Source: Clostridium ihumii AP5
GTDB lineage: Bacteria > Bacillota > Clostridia > Clostridiales > Clostridiaceae
DNA: 64,000 nucleotides
NCBI RefSeq assembly: GCF_000612845.1
Contig: NZ_CCAT010000043.1
Span: forward strand, 240,428-304,427
Direction: 5' to 3'
The notes beneath the pieces were generated by a model. The model ran no database searches. It was not told the origin of the DNA and was given only the letters and a program-made list of their open reading frames with translations. Positions 45,160-55,494 of the stretch are shown here, piece after piece (within the stretch, counting starts at the first letter, position 1; every line of letters begins with the position of its first letter). A program made the position numbers and the translations under genes.

Positions 45160-45309
45160 AGAAAAAAGCTTCAATAAAAATTTAAAACTTATAAATCTAT
45201 AACTAGTATATTATAAAATTAAATTTAATATAATTGTAAATACTACTAGTAAATATGTTAGATTACATTAGGTGCTTAAAGTAAATTACCAAAGAAAGAG
45301 GTTTTATAA

Positions 45310-45717
45310 ATGGCAACTTTAAATATATTTAATAAAAAAGTTTCATGGCAAGGATTAAATTTAACTTGTGCATTAGAAAGATACTTAAATACGAATAATA
45401 TAGCATTAGAATTATATGATGAATTTGGTGAATTTTATGGATGTGTTACATTAGATGATAGAGCTTCATTCCCAAAATCAAATAATGCAGTTATTTCAAA
45501 CACAAAAGAGTTTGAAGGAATACTAGGAGCTTTAACTAAAATTGATATGGTTAAAGTTGTAGGAAAAATAGACATCAAATTATTAATGAGAGATTTAGTT
45601 GTAGTTAATACTAGACAATTTAAAGAAATTGATGAGGATGTTTTCTTAGCCTTTGCTAAAAGCACTTCTACTGACTTAACTGAATTTTTAAGTGAACAAG
45701 AACAAGAACAAGAATAA
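45310..45717 (+). CDS. Conserved-looking protein of unknown function
   Basis: 135 residues, acidic, soluble (MATLNIFNKKVSWQGLNLTC...), with a short charged tail EQEQEQE encoded by a GAACAA repeat. AAAGAGG site before the ATG and its own terminator. Mixed alpha/beta prediction; the N-terminal half recalls small proteins of mobile elements, but I cannot name the family. Confidence 0.65.
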   Translation: MATLNIFNKKVSWQGLNLTCALERYLNTNNIALELYDEFGEFYGCVTLDDRASFPKSNNAVISNTKEFEGILGALTKIDMVKVVGKIDIKLLMRDLVVVNTRQFKEIDEDVFLAFAKSTSTDLTEFLSEQEQEQE

Positions 45718-45742
45718 TAAAATATTTTAATTTTAAGCACTA

Positions 45743-45812
45743 AGCATGTTAAGGAAGATAGCTTACCAAATAATATATATTTGATTTGTTATTTTCCTTA
45801 ATGTGCTTTTAT
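45743..45812 (+). terminator. Long-loop terminator
   Basis: Stem AGCATGTTAAGGAA with TTCCTTAATGTGCT (two G-U pairs), 14 bp, followed by T4; the loop is ~37 bases. Confidence 0.65.
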
Positions 45813-45959
45813 ATAGAAAAATAATTTTTTAATATGTTTTAAGAATTTATGATAAAACAAGAAATTATTTAGGTTACAATTTTAAATAGTATTGTGTCAA
45901 GAAACAAAATTTATTTAAAGTTAAAATGAAAAACTAAATACTATGATGGGGGAAAATAT

Positions 45960-46415
45960 ATGGAGTTAAGAAGGGTTACATTAAAAGATTTTGATAAATT
46001 ATTTCAATGGATTAATGATGAAGATGTAAGAAAAAATGCAAGATATACTCAAAAAGTTTCTCGACATAGCTTTGAATTTGATTTTTTGAAAAATATTGAA
46101 AATCCCAATATACATCATTTCATAATTATGGATAATAATTATGAAATTGGTCAAATAAAAATATCTAAAGAAAAAATTAAAGTGGTATATAGTTATAGTA
46201 TAGATAAAAATTATCGTAATAAAGGTTTTGGACTTAATGCTATAAAATTAGCTGAAAACTATATAAAAGATAACAAAAACCAATTTAAAGATGTAAATGA
46301 ATTAGTTGCATATGTTAGAAATAGCAATATTGGTTCATGTAAAATTTTTGAAAAGTTGTTATACAATGTAGAATTTAAAAATAACGACTATACAATTTAT
46401 ATAAAAAAGTTATAA
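45960..46415 (+). CDS. GNAT-family N-acetyltransferase
   Basis: 151 residues. RimJ/RimL-like N-terminus (MELRRVTLKDFDKLFQWIND) and an acetyl-CoA loop near IDKNYRNKGFGLNAIKLAE, then ARVRNSNIGS-like AYVRNSNIGSCKIFEKL. Acceptor unknown. GGGGGAAAA site. Similar proteins occur in sugar-nucleotide (PseH-like) pathways, but no such genes are nearby. Confidence 0.85.
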   Translation: MELRRVTLKDFDKLFQWINDEDVRKNARYTQKVSRHSFEFDFLKNIENPNIHHFIIMDNNYEIGQIKISKEKIKVVYSYSIDKNYRNKGFGLNAIKLAENYIKDNKNQFKDVNELVAYVRNSNIGSCKIFEKLLYNVEFKNNDYTIYIKKL

Positions 46416-46492
46416 TTAGCAGATTTATGTAAATAATTTTAATATAATTAATTAAATTATTTTTATCCTAAAGGAAAAATAATTTGATATAA

Positions 46493-46530
46493 TAAACATA
46501 CCATAAAATATAAATGGTATGTTTATTTAT
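46493..46530 (+). terminator. Intrinsic terminator
   Basis: 12-bp stem TAAACATACCAT/ATGGTATGTTTA (46493-46504, 46514-46525). Confidence 0.7.
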
Positions 46531-46573
46531 ACCATTTAAACTTAATAATTTATTTTAGGAAAGGTTTATAAAT

Positions 46574-47917
46574 ATGAGTTTTAAAAATATTAGTCTTTTT
46601 GATATAAATCCAACTGAAGAAAAAGAATATTCTTCTAATGCTCCATTAGCAGAAAGATTAAAACCAGAAAGCCTAGATGATTATATAGGACAAGAACATA
46701 TTCTATCAAAAGGTAAACTTTTATATAGAGCTATAAGCGCAGATAGATTGTCATCTCTAATCCTATATGGACCACCAGGAACAGGAAAAACTAGTTTAGC
46801 AAGAGTTATTGCAAAATCAACTAGTAGTAATTTTAAATCATTAAATGCTGTTACAAGTAATTTAAAGGAACTTAGGGAAACTATAGAAAAAGCTGATGAT
46901 GATTTGAAAATGGAAAATAAAAAAACTATAGTTTTTATAGATGAAATTCATAGATTTAATAAAAGTCAACAAGATGCCTTACTTCCACATGTTGAGAAAG
47001 GGCGAATTATTCTTATAGGTGCTACAACAGAAAATCCATTTTTTGAAGTTAATAAAGCTCTTTTATCTAGAGCAATGATATTTCAATTAAATCCATTAAC
47101 TAAGGATAATATAAAAAAATTAATAAAAAAAGCTTTGATTGATAAAAAAAGAGGATTTGGAAATTTAAATATAGAATTAAAGAAAGAAGCTTTAGAGTTT
47201 TTAATTGAATCTTCTAATGGTGATGGTAGAAGAGCATTAAATGCACTTGAGCTTGCAGTTTTAACTACAAATAAAAATGAAGAAGGAGTTATAATCATAG
47301 ATATTGGAACTATTGAAGAATGTATCCAAAAAAAACATATAACATATGACAAAAATAGTGATAATCACTATGATATAATATCTGCATTTATTAAAAGTAT
47401 GAGGGGCTCAGATCCTAATGCTGCTGTTCATTATTTAGCTAGAATGCTTTATGCAGGTGAGGATATTGAATTCATTGCTAGAAGAATTTTAATATGTGCA
47501 TCTGAAGATGTTGGTAATGCAGATCCCTATGCACTACTAATAGCAAATGCTTGTTTAGATGGTATTTCTAAAATTGGAATGCCCGAAGCTAGAATTTTAC
47601 TTTCTCAAGCTGTTACATATGTAGCAAGTGCACCTAAAAGCAATGCAGCTTATAATGCTATAAACAGTGCATTAAATGATGTACAAAATGAAGATATTGG
47701 GGAAGTTCCAATTCATTTAAGGGAAAAGGGCTATAGTGGTGCTGAAAGACTATATGGTGATAAAGAAAAGTATATTTATCCTCATAACTTTAAATATCAT
47801 TATGTAAAGCAACAATATCTTCCAGATAAAATAAAAAACAAGGTATATTATGAACCTACTGAAATTGGGTATGAGAGTAAAATAAAAAACAGATTGAGAA
47901 GTCTTAAGGAATTATAA
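46574..47917 (+). CDS. rarA: RarA/MgsA replication-associated recombination ATPase
   Basis: 447 residues. AAA+ core: Walker A GPPGTGKTS, Walker B TIVFIDEIHRFNKSQQDALL, sensor 1 IGATTENP, then conserved LSRAMIFQL and the tetramerisation domain (RGSDPNAAVHYLARMLYAGED). Acts on stalled replication forks with SSB. Length matches the family. Monocistronic. Confidence 0.95.
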   Translation: MSFKNISLFDINPTEEKEYSSNAPLAERLKPESLDDYIGQEHILSKGKLLYRAISADRLSSLILYGPPGTGKTSLARVIAKSTSSNFKSLNAVTSNLKELRETIEKADDDLKMENKKTIVFIDEIHRFNKSQQDALLPHVEKGRIILIGATTENPFFEVNKALLSRAMIFQLNPLTKDNIKKLIKKALIDKKRGFGNLNIELKKEALEFLIESSNGDGRRALNALELAVLTTNKNEEGVIIIDIGTIEECIQKKHITYDKNSDNHYDIISAFIKSMRGSDPNAAVHYLARMLYAGEDIEFIARRILICASEDVGNADPYALLIANACLDGISKIGMPEARILLSQAVTYVASAPKSNAAYNAINSALNDVQNEDIGEVPIHLREKGYSGAERLYGDKEKYIYPHNFKYHYVKQQYLPDKIKNKVYYEPTEIGYESKIKNRLRSLKEL

Positions 47918-48136
47918 TATAAAATATATTGTAACTTATATAATTAAATAAATATAGTAAGTATATGTTTAAGTTTTTTTCAAAAATATGCTATAATTTA
48001 AAAAATCTAAAGCGTATTTTAATATTATAGGTAAAATTTATATTTTAATTGCTTTTGTTTAAATAAAGATTTAAATGTAAATTTTGTAAGTCTATATAAA
48101 TACTAAAAATATTTTATTAATTGCGAGGTTTAAAAT

Positions 48137-49318
48137 ATGACACAAAAAATATATTATGATACTCCATATTTAAAGCATTTTAATGCTAAAATTAAGGAAA
48201 TAAAATTTATAGATGGTAAATATCATGTTTTATTAGATTCAACAGCTTTTTATCCAGAAGGTGGCGGCCAACCATGTGATACTGGATATATTAATAAATT
48301 AAAAGTAAATTATGTTTATGAAAAAGATGGTGAAATCTATCATGTAATGGATGAAAAATTAGTAGATGAAAAAGTTAATGGTGAAATAAATTTTGAAAAA
48401 AGGTTTGATTATATGCAGCAACATAGTGGTGAGCATATATTATCAGCTGCTTTTCACCAAATTTTAGGAACTAATAATACATCATTTCACTTAGGTGATG
48501 ATTACGTAAGTATAGATATTGATACTCAAGATATTGATGATGCTAAGATAAAATCAGTAGAAGAACTAGCAAATGATATTATTGCAACAGATTTACCTAT
48601 TAAATCATATGTTGTAGATAATTTAGATAGATACGAAATAACTTTAAGAAAAAAAATTAATATTGATGGTCCAATAAGAGTAGTCCAAATAGGTAACTTT
48701 GATTTTAGTGGGTGTTGTGGAATTCATGTTCAAAATACATGTGAAGTTGAAAATATTAAAATATTGAAATATGAAAAAAATAAAACTGGAACTAGAATTT
48801 ATTTTATATGTGGTAATAGAGTTTTTAATGATTATAATAATAAGCTAAAATTTGCTTCTGATATTTCAAGGTTATTCGAATGTAAACAAGAAGATGTTTT
48901 AAATAAAGCTAAAACTCAAATGGACACTATAAAAGATTTAAATAAGCAAATAAGAACTTTAAAAGAAAAATTTATTAAAATGAATTCCATTGAGCTTTTA
49001 AAGGAATGTGATAGCAATATTTTAAATATTGTATTTGAAGATGAAAGCTTTGAAGATGTACAATTATATAATAAAGAATTTATGGATACAGATAATTTAA
49101 TAATAATATTATCATCTAAATTGGATAATAAAATATTATTAAATTATAGTGGAGTATATAATATTAATTGTGGCAATCTATTTAAAGAAAACATATGTCA
49201 ATTTGATGGTAAAGGTGGTGGAAGTCCTAAAATAGCTCAAGGTACTTTCAAAAACACTGAAAACTTAATTAAATTTAATGATTTTTTAGTAGAGTATATA
49301 AAAGAGAGTATTTTATAA
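48137..49318 (+). CDS. alaX: Alanyl-tRNA editing protein, AlaX-L type
   Basis: 393 residues. Editing-domain zinc ligands: HSGEH (QQHSGEHIL) and the CCGIHVQNT motif; the N-terminus has the AlaRS-like FYPEGGGQPCDTG. The C-terminal ~140 residues include a DHHA1-like part (DGKGGGSPKIAQG). Frees Ser- or Gly-mischarged tRNA-Ala in trans. Terminator follows. Confidence 0.93.
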   Translation: MTQKIYYDTPYLKHFNAKIKEIKFIDGKYHVLLDSTAFYPEGGGQPCDTGYINKLKVNYVYEKDGEIYHVMDEKLVDEKVNGEINFEKRFDYMQQHSGEHILSAAFHQILGTNNTSFHLGDDYVSIDIDTQDIDDAKIKSVEELANDIIATDLPIKSYVVDNLDRYEITLRKKINIDGPIRVVQIGNFDFSGCCGIHVQNTCEVENIKILKYEKNKTGTRIYFICGNRVFNDYNNKLKFASDISRLFECKQEDVLNKAKTQMDTIKDLNKQIRTLKEKFIKMNSIELLKECDSNILNIVFEDESFEDVQLYNKEFMDTDNLIIILSSKLDNKILLNYSGVYNINCGNLFKENICQFDGKGGGSPKIAQGTFKNTENLIKFNDFLVEYIKESIL

Positions 49319-49322
49319 ATAG

Positions 49323-49360
49323 AAACAGCAAAGTTAAACTAATAACTTTGCTGTTTTTAT
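49323..49360 (+). terminator. Intrinsic terminator
   Basis: 14-bp stem AAACAGCAAAGTTA/TAACTTTGCTGTTT with T5. Confidence 0.85.
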
Positions 49361-49373
49361 GTAACTTTAAATA

Positions 49374-49523
49374 TTAAAAGTTTTTATTTATATTTGTATG
49401 TGCTTCTCCCGGATTTAATTTTGTTGGTTCAAATGTATTCTTATCTGGAAGATGTCCAGAGTTTCTAAATTTTTCTTTATAATATTTTTCATTTTCTTCT
49501 ACAACTTTTTTATGACTTTTCAT
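49374..49523 (-). CDS. Small basic protein (49 residues)
   Basis: Reads MKSHKKVVEENEKYYKEKFR, then ...GHLPDKNTFEPTKLNPGEAH... to stop. A GGAAAGGA site is 6 bases before the ATG. It lies 23 bases after the DUF1292-like gene on the same strand, so the two probably form an operon. Highly charged and soluble; family not recognised. Confidence 0.65.
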   Translation of the reverse strand: MKSHKKVVEENEKYYKEKFRNSGHLPDKNTFEPTKLNPGEAHTNINKNF

Positions 49524-49546
49524 AACAATCTTCCTTTCCTTAAAAA

Positions 49547-49774
49547 CTACATAGCTTTATTATATTCCTTCAACACTTTATCAAATTCAGGTCCTTTGCT
49601 TACAGAATCATATTGAACTTCACTACCTAAATGAGTAACTCTATAAGCATAAGCTTCATTAGCATTTTTAGGTCCAGCTATTATGTATTCTTTATTATCT
49701 ACAAATAGCTTGTCAATTAACTCCATTTCTACTGTGTTTCCATGAGCATCATTAATTTTAAAAATTTCTGCCAT
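49547..49774 (-). CDS. DUF1292-like small protein
   Basis: 75 residues (MAEIFKINDAHGNTVEMELI...), matching the short acidic DUF1292 family (IDKLFVDNKEYIIAGPKN). AAGGAGGAA site upstream. Function unknown. First gene of a two-gene minus-strand unit. Confidence 0.75.
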   Translation of the reverse strand: MAEIFKINDAHGNTVEMELIDKLFVDNKEYIIAGPKNANEAYAYRVTHLGSEVQYDSVSKGPEFDKVLKEYNKAM

Positions 49775-49984
49775 AAAATATTCCTCCTTAGTTTTATTAT
49801 AATTTTATATAAATTAATAAAACTATAATATGTATTAATACTATTATTAACTAAAGTAAAAAAAATATAATAGGCAAATTTTAAAATTGATAAATTTATT
49901 CTTAAATGATAACATATTTGTATATATACGGGAAAAGTAAAATTAGGACCTTCATTTTTTATATAAAGATAGGAGGTAGTTAAA

Positions 49985-50035
49985 ATGTTTATATTAAAAT
50001 GTAAAAAATATACTTGTTGCAAAAATGCACCATAA
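49985..50035 (+). CDS. Possible 16-residue Cys-rich peptide ORF
   Basis: MFILKCKKYTCCKNAP, with a perfect AGGAGGT site (49971-49977) 7 bases before the ATG. The stop overlaps a TTGCA-N4-TGCAC activator-like motif. It lies ~200 bases before the NFU gene and could be a leader peptide; it is too short for coding statistics. Confidence 0.35.
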   Translation: MFILKCKKYTCCKNAP

Positions 50036-50049
50036 ATGCAAAGTTGCAA
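50017..50049 (+). promoter_or_regulatory. Candidate activator sites at the second 4-hydroxybutyrate locus
   Basis: TTGCAAAAATGCAC (50017-50030) and ATGCAAAGTTGCAA (50036-50049), each one mismatch from TTGCA-N4-TGCAA. Confidence 0.5.
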
Positions 50050-50197
50050 TATTTATATTTTAAAAAATAATATGTACTATTAGAATAAAGAAAAGTCACA
50101 ATATTCATGTAAATTTAATATTTTGATGATGTTTATCTCAACTTAAAATGTAAATTATTATATTAAATTTTATTTTTACAAGATAGTTACAAAAAAA

Positions 50198-50213
50198 GTT
50201 GCAAATTTGCAAC
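50198..50213 (+). promoter_or_regulatory. Perfect 16-bp activator-type palindrome
   Basis: GTTGCAAATTTGCAAC, ~20 bases before the NFU start codon and ~300 bases upstream of sigma-54 promoter 2. This is the fullest form of the motif also seen upstream of promoter 1. Confidence 0.6.
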
Positions 50214-50232
50214 AAAAATGGGGGATTTATTT

Positions 50233-50505
50233 ATGGAAAATAATATAAAAAAAGTTCTAAATGAAAAAATTAATCCAATATTGTTAAATCATGGTGGAGA
50301 AGCTGAATTAGTTAAATTTAATGATAATATAGTTACAATTAGATTTAAAGGTGCATGTGCTAATTGTCCATCAGCTAGTAAAACTCTTGAAGACACTGTG
50401 TCAATACTACTTAAAGAAGAACTAAAAGAAATCAAAGGTGTAAAATTGGCACAAGGTGTTGGTGATGAATTAATTGATATAGCGAAGAAAATACTTAATA
50501 AGTAA
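50233..50505 (+). CDS. NifU-like C-terminal (NFU) Fe-S scaffold
   Basis: 90 residues from ATG 50233 (GGGGA 7 bases upstream; an earlier in-frame ATG at 50218 overlaps it). The cluster-binding motif is GACANCPSA (Cys42, Cys45). NFU proteins hand [4Fe-4S] clusters to targets. The next gene encodes a [4Fe-4S]-flavin dehydratase, a likely client. Confidence 0.92.
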   Translation: MENNIKKVLNEKINPILLNHGGEAELVKFNDNIVTIRFKGACANCPSASKTLEDTVSILLKEELKEIKGVKLAQGVGDELIDIAKKILNK

Positions 50506-50511
50506 ATGAGG

Positions 50512-50529
50512 TTGGCATATAAATTGCTT
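50512..50529 (+). promoter_or_regulatory. Sigma-54 promoter 2 (-24/-12)
   Basis: TTGGCATATAAATTGCTTT: GG at 50514-50515 and GC at 50526-50527, 10 bases apart. Thirteen of the first sixteen bases equal promoter 1. Start expected near 50539, ~40 bases before the dehydratase ATG. Confidence 0.85.
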
Positions 50530-50578
50530 TGTTATAGTGACATGAAAACATATTATATTAAAAGGGGAGTTGAATGTT

Positions 50579-52033
<1,455 letters not shown>

Positions 52034-52059
52034 TATAAAGGGTTATTAAGGTGACAGTT

Positions 52060-53349
52060 ATGAATTTAAGCGAAATTTATAAAAGTAAATTAATATCAGC
52101 AAGTGAAGCTGTTAAACATATAAAATCTGAAGACAGAGTTGTTATAGCTCATGCTGTTGGAGAACCTAAAGATTTAGTTAAAGCAATGGTTACTAATCAT
52201 GAAAACTATCACAATGTAGAGATAGTTCATATGGTTGCACTAGGACCAGGAGAGTATACAAATTCTGAAATGAAAGATCATTTTAGACACAATGCTCTTT
52301 TTATAGGAGCTAGTACAAGAAAAGCTGTAAATGAAAGAAGAGCAGATTTCACTCCGTGTTTCTTTTCAGAAGCTCCTAGATTATTTAAAGAAGGTCATAT
52401 GCCTATAGATGTAGTTATGCTTCAAGTGTCTAAACCAGACGAGCATGGTTATTGTAGTTTTGGTACTTCTTGCGACTATACAAAACCTGCAACAGAAAAT
52501 GCTAAACTTATAATAGCAGAAGTTAATGAAAATATGCCTAGAACTTTTGGTGATAATTTTATTCATATAAGTGATATGGATTATTTAGTAGAAACTAATT
52601 ATCCATTAGTTGAGCTTAAACCTTCAAAAATAAGTGATGTAGAAAAAGCTATTGGCATGAATTGTGCAAAACTTATAGAAGATGGTTCAACATTACAACT
52701 TGGAATAGGTTCTATACCTGATGCTGTTTTAATGTTTTTAAAGGATAAGAAAGATTTAGGCATTCATTCAGAAATGATTTCTGATGGGGTTGTTGATTTA
52801 TATAATGAAGGTGTCATTACAAATAAAAGAAAAACACTTCATAAAGATAAAATGATTGTTACATTTTTGATGGGAACTAAAAAATTATATGATTTTGTAG
52901 ATAATAATCCAGAAGTAGAATTATATCCAGTTGATTATGTAAATGATCCAAAAGTGATAATGCAAAATTATAAAATGGTTTCAATAAATTCTTGTATTCA
53001 GGTAGATTTAATGGGACAAGTAGTTTCTGAAACTATTGGAACTAAACAATTTAGTGGTGTTGGTGGACAAGTAGACTATGTTAGAGGTTCAAGTATGGCT
53101 GAAGGTGGTAAGTCAATTTTAGCAATGCCATCAACAGCAGCTAAAGGTAAAATTTCCAGAATAGTTTCATGCTTAGATAAAGGTGCAGCTGTAACTACAA
53201 CAAGAAATGATGTACAGTATATAGTTACTGAATATGGAATTGCAGATTTAAGAGGAAAATCTTTAAGAGAAAGAGCAGAACTTTTAATTAATATTGCTCA
53301 TCCTGATTTTAGAGAACAATTAAGAAAAGAATATGATGAATTAATTTAA
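52060..53349 (+). CDS. cat2: 4-hydroxybutyrate CoA-transferase (paralog 2)
   Basis: 429 residues from ATG 52060 (AAGGTGA 5 bases upstream). With this start the catalytic Glu in HSEMISDG is residue 238, as in AbfT and in the paralog at 28860; the GTG at 52051 would make it 241. Clearly the canonical length, without the paralog's C-terminal tail. Cotranscribed with the dehydratase, whose substrate it makes. Confidence 0.92.
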   Translation: MNLSEIYKSKLISASEAVKHIKSEDRVVIAHAVGEPKDLVKAMVTNHENYHNVEIVHMVALGPGEYTNSEMKDHFRHNALFIGASTRKAVNERRADFTPCFFSEAPRLFKEGHMPIDVVMLQVSKPDEHGYCSFGTSCDYTKPATENAKLIIAEVNENMPRTFGDNFIHISDMDYLVETNYPLVELKPSKISDVEKAIGMNCAKLIEDGSTLQLGIGSIPDAVLMFLKDKKDLGIHSEMISDGVVDLYNEGVITNKRKTLHKDKMIVTFLMGTKKLYDFVDNNPEVELYPVDYVNDPKVIMQNYKMVSINSCIQVDLMGQVVSETIGTKQFSGVGGQVDYVRGSSMAEGGKSILAMPSTAAKGKISRIVSCLDKGAAVTTTRNDVQYIVTEYGIADLRGKSLRERAELLINIAHPDFREQLRKEYDELI

Positions 53350-53359
53350 ACGAGAATAG

Positions 53360-53531
53360 TAGTATTCCAAGAAACAGGAATTATTTAAAACGTTATTCAT
53401 CTTTCAGTTGAGAATTTTAACGCTAATTATTAATCTATATTTTTAAAATTAACAATGGGCAGTAAATTTTTAAATTGAATTTCCAATTTAAAAGAACTGT
53501 AAATTTTCAATTGTCAACTGGTTCCCAATAT
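53360..53531 (+). repeat. Interspersed repeat, degenerate copy 7
   Basis: Contains ATTCATCTTTCAGTTGAGAA, TTTTAACGCTAATTATTAAT, and ends TTGGTTCCCAATATA-like. The AATTATTTAAAACGTTATTC part is shared with the copy at 63759. Confidence 0.6.
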
Positions 53532-53533
53532 AA

Positions 53534-53574
53534 AAATAGAGATATCTTAATAAAAAAGATATCTCTATTTCTTT
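53534..53574. terminator. Bidirectional terminator
   Basis: 15-bp perfect stem AAATAGAGATATCTT/AAGATATCTCTATTT between converging genes. Confidence 0.85.
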
Positions 53575-53580
53575 ATAAAT

Positions 53581-54264
53581 CTATTTTCTTTTTCCAATTA
53601 TTCTTAAAAGATATATAAATAAATTTATTAAATCAAGATAAAGTTCTAATGCTGCAATTATTGCATATTTACTTACATCTTGACTACTTAGTTCATATGA
53701 GTTCATATGTATATGCTTAACTTTTTGCATATCATATGCAGTTAAACCACAAAATAAGAATACACCGATGTAACTTATTGCATTATACAAACCTCCAGAA
53801 CCTATAAAAATATTTAATATACTAGCAATTATAATCCCCATAAGAGCCATAATTGCTATTCTTCCAACTGTTGATAAATCTTTTTCAGACTTTATACCAA
53901 TCATACTTGCACAAAAAAACATTACAGCTGATATTATAAATACAGTTATTATAGAATTTAATGCATACATTGTAAAAATAGTTGCAAAGGTTATTCCACT
54001 AACAGCAGAATATAATAGAAATAATGCCAAAGCTGCTTTAGAAGATATATCTTCAAGCTTTCTATTAATAATTACAACTAATCCAATTTCAATAGCACAC
54101 ACTGTAAATAAGATCATTCCATTAGAGTATATTAAATTGATAAAGAATGGATTAATTGAAACTAGATATGCAACTGCAAATGTTAATACTAAACCCATAG
54201 CCATATAAAGAAAAGTTTTACTTATAAATTTGTTTTCACTTTTCTTATAAGAAATATTTGTCAT
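53581..54264 (-). CDS. Bax inhibitor-1/YccA-family membrane protein
   Basis: 227 residues with seven hydrophobic helices and the family pattern: YSAVSGITFATIFTMY, IGVFLFCGLTAYDMQKVKHI, ALELYLDLINLFIYLLRI. Bacterial members are linked to calcium leak and envelope proteostasis (YccA-FtsH). AGGAGTG site. Monocistronic. Confidence 0.9.
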   Translation of the reverse strand: MTNISYKKSENKFISKTFLYMAMGLVLTFAVAYLVSINPFFINLIYSNGMILFTVCAIEIGLVVIINRKLEDISSKAALALFLLYSAVSGITFATIFTMYALNSIITVFIISAVMFFCASMIGIKSEKDLSTVGRIAIMALMGIIIASILNIFIGSGGLYNAISYIGVFLFCGLTAYDMQKVKHIHMNSYELSSQDVSKYAIIAALELYLDLINLFIYLLRIIGKRK

Positions 54265-54408
54265 AAACTAGCACTCCTTTTATAGTATATTTACAATAAT
54301 TCTAACATTTATTTGTAGTTTATACAATAAATCTATATTTTAATGTTTAAATTTGTATTATATTCAGTTATACTTGTTGATATAAGTACATAAAAATATG
54401 TATAATAA

Positions 54409-54845
54409 TATAGAGTTCAAATATGAAAATAAAATTGTTCATGTTTCAAGTGAGAATTGTAATTAATTTAATGGAAAATTAAAAGTAAATATTAAAATTG
54501 AGTTTTTAAGTATTTCTATTCTTAAATGTCATTATCATCTTTGTAGGCGAGAATTCATTCTTGCTAAACGTTACTAGGATATATTATTTTCATTATTTGC
54601 ATCCAAATCAAAGACCGGCAAAGTTAAAACCTCAGCTACTAAGGTGTTATACATTTTAGCCACAAAGGAAAAATAAAACGTGCAAATTCACATATATGCG
54701 AGGTTTCAACCTTGCATAGCAACATTTGGATATATTAATTTTTAATTTTAAATTGATTTCAAATATGAAAATATGAATAATTTGTAACTCTAGGATTATA
54801 TTTTTGATAAAGATGTCATTTTGAATTTGAAATTAAAACCCTATA
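54409..54845 (+). repeat. Interspersed repeat, longest degenerate copy 12
   Basis: Starts TATAGAGTTCAAATATG, carries TTCATGTTTCAAGTGAGAAT, and ends TTTGAATTTGAAATTAAAAC then CCTATA. A ~200-base insertion in the middle includes GAGGTTTCAACCTTGC, similar to the copy at 61227. No gene is visible in this ~700-base gap. Confidence 0.6.
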
Positions 54846-54959
54846 TTATGATTAAAATTATAAGAATAAGTTAAAATTAAAAATATAAGAAAAAACTTAG
54901 AATTTTTTTAAAAAGTATGAATAATTATATATTAAAGGATAGATAGTGAGGTAATTTAA

Positions 54960-55418
54960 ATGACTATATTGGGCAAAGTTGTTAAAAATGGTATGAAAGT
55001 TGTTGGTACTGCTTCAAAAATCGGAATAGAAGCTACTGCAGATGTTTTTGGAATTGTTAGAGAAAATATATCTAAACAAGAAGGTGAAAAAGACAAATTT
55101 GCAGAAAAAGGTAAAAATCTTGGTACTGAAATAAAAAGTAATATAGATAAAGCAGGAGAATCAGCAGAAGTAGTTGTTAACAAAGGTGTAGAAATCACAA
55201 GTGAAGTAGCTAAAAAAGTAACTTCATCTGCAATAAATACTATAAATAATTTAGTGAAAAATAGTGATGGCACTAAATATAAAAATTATAATAAACAAAG
55301 TAATGAGAGTGAATATTTTACTCAAAAAGCTAAAGTAGTAGATACTGATTTTGTAGAAGTAAAGAAAGATATGGATGACACTCAAATGATTAATATAAAT
55401 TATAAGGATAAAGAATAA
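54960..55418 (+). CDS. Amphipathic helical protein of unknown function
   Basis: 152 residues, rich in Lys, Glu, Val and Ala, with repeating amphipathic helices (KVVKNGMKVVGTASKIGIEA, KKVTSSAINTINNLVKN), no Cys, no clear membrane segment. Resembles LEA/apolipoprotein-like or phasin-like proteins in composition only. GTGAGGT site, own terminator. Confidence 0.65.
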   Translation: MTILGKVVKNGMKVVGTASKIGIEATADVFGIVRENISKQEGEKDKFAEKGKNLGTEIKSNIDKAGESAEVVVNKGVEITSEVAKKVTSSAINTINNLVKNSDGTKYKNYNKQSNESEYFTQKAKVVDTDFVEVKKDMDDTQMININYKDKE

Positions 55419-55426
55419 TTTTAATC

Positions 55427-55462
55427 AAAACATGCTTTTAAATATAATAAGCATGTTTTCTT
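55427..55462 (+). terminator. Intrinsic terminator
   Basis: 11-bp stem AAAACATGCTT/AAGCATGTTTT. Confidence 0.75.
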
Positions 55463-55494
55463 ATGTAAATAAATTGTATATAGGTGATACTGTT

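Noticed and set aside
49729..50049. 106-codon minus-strand frame over the intergenic region before the NFU gene
   Set aside because: Overlaps the DUF1292-like gene in another frame, crosses regulatory motifs, and has no homology features.
50041..50200. A third sigma-54 promoter directly before the NFU gene
   Set aside because: I searched for GG-N10-GC in this region and found no acceptable match.
55432..55494. 21-codon extension of the anion transporter
   Set aside because: The upstream ATG is within the terminator hairpin of the preceding gene; the ATG at 55495 has a proper ribosome site.
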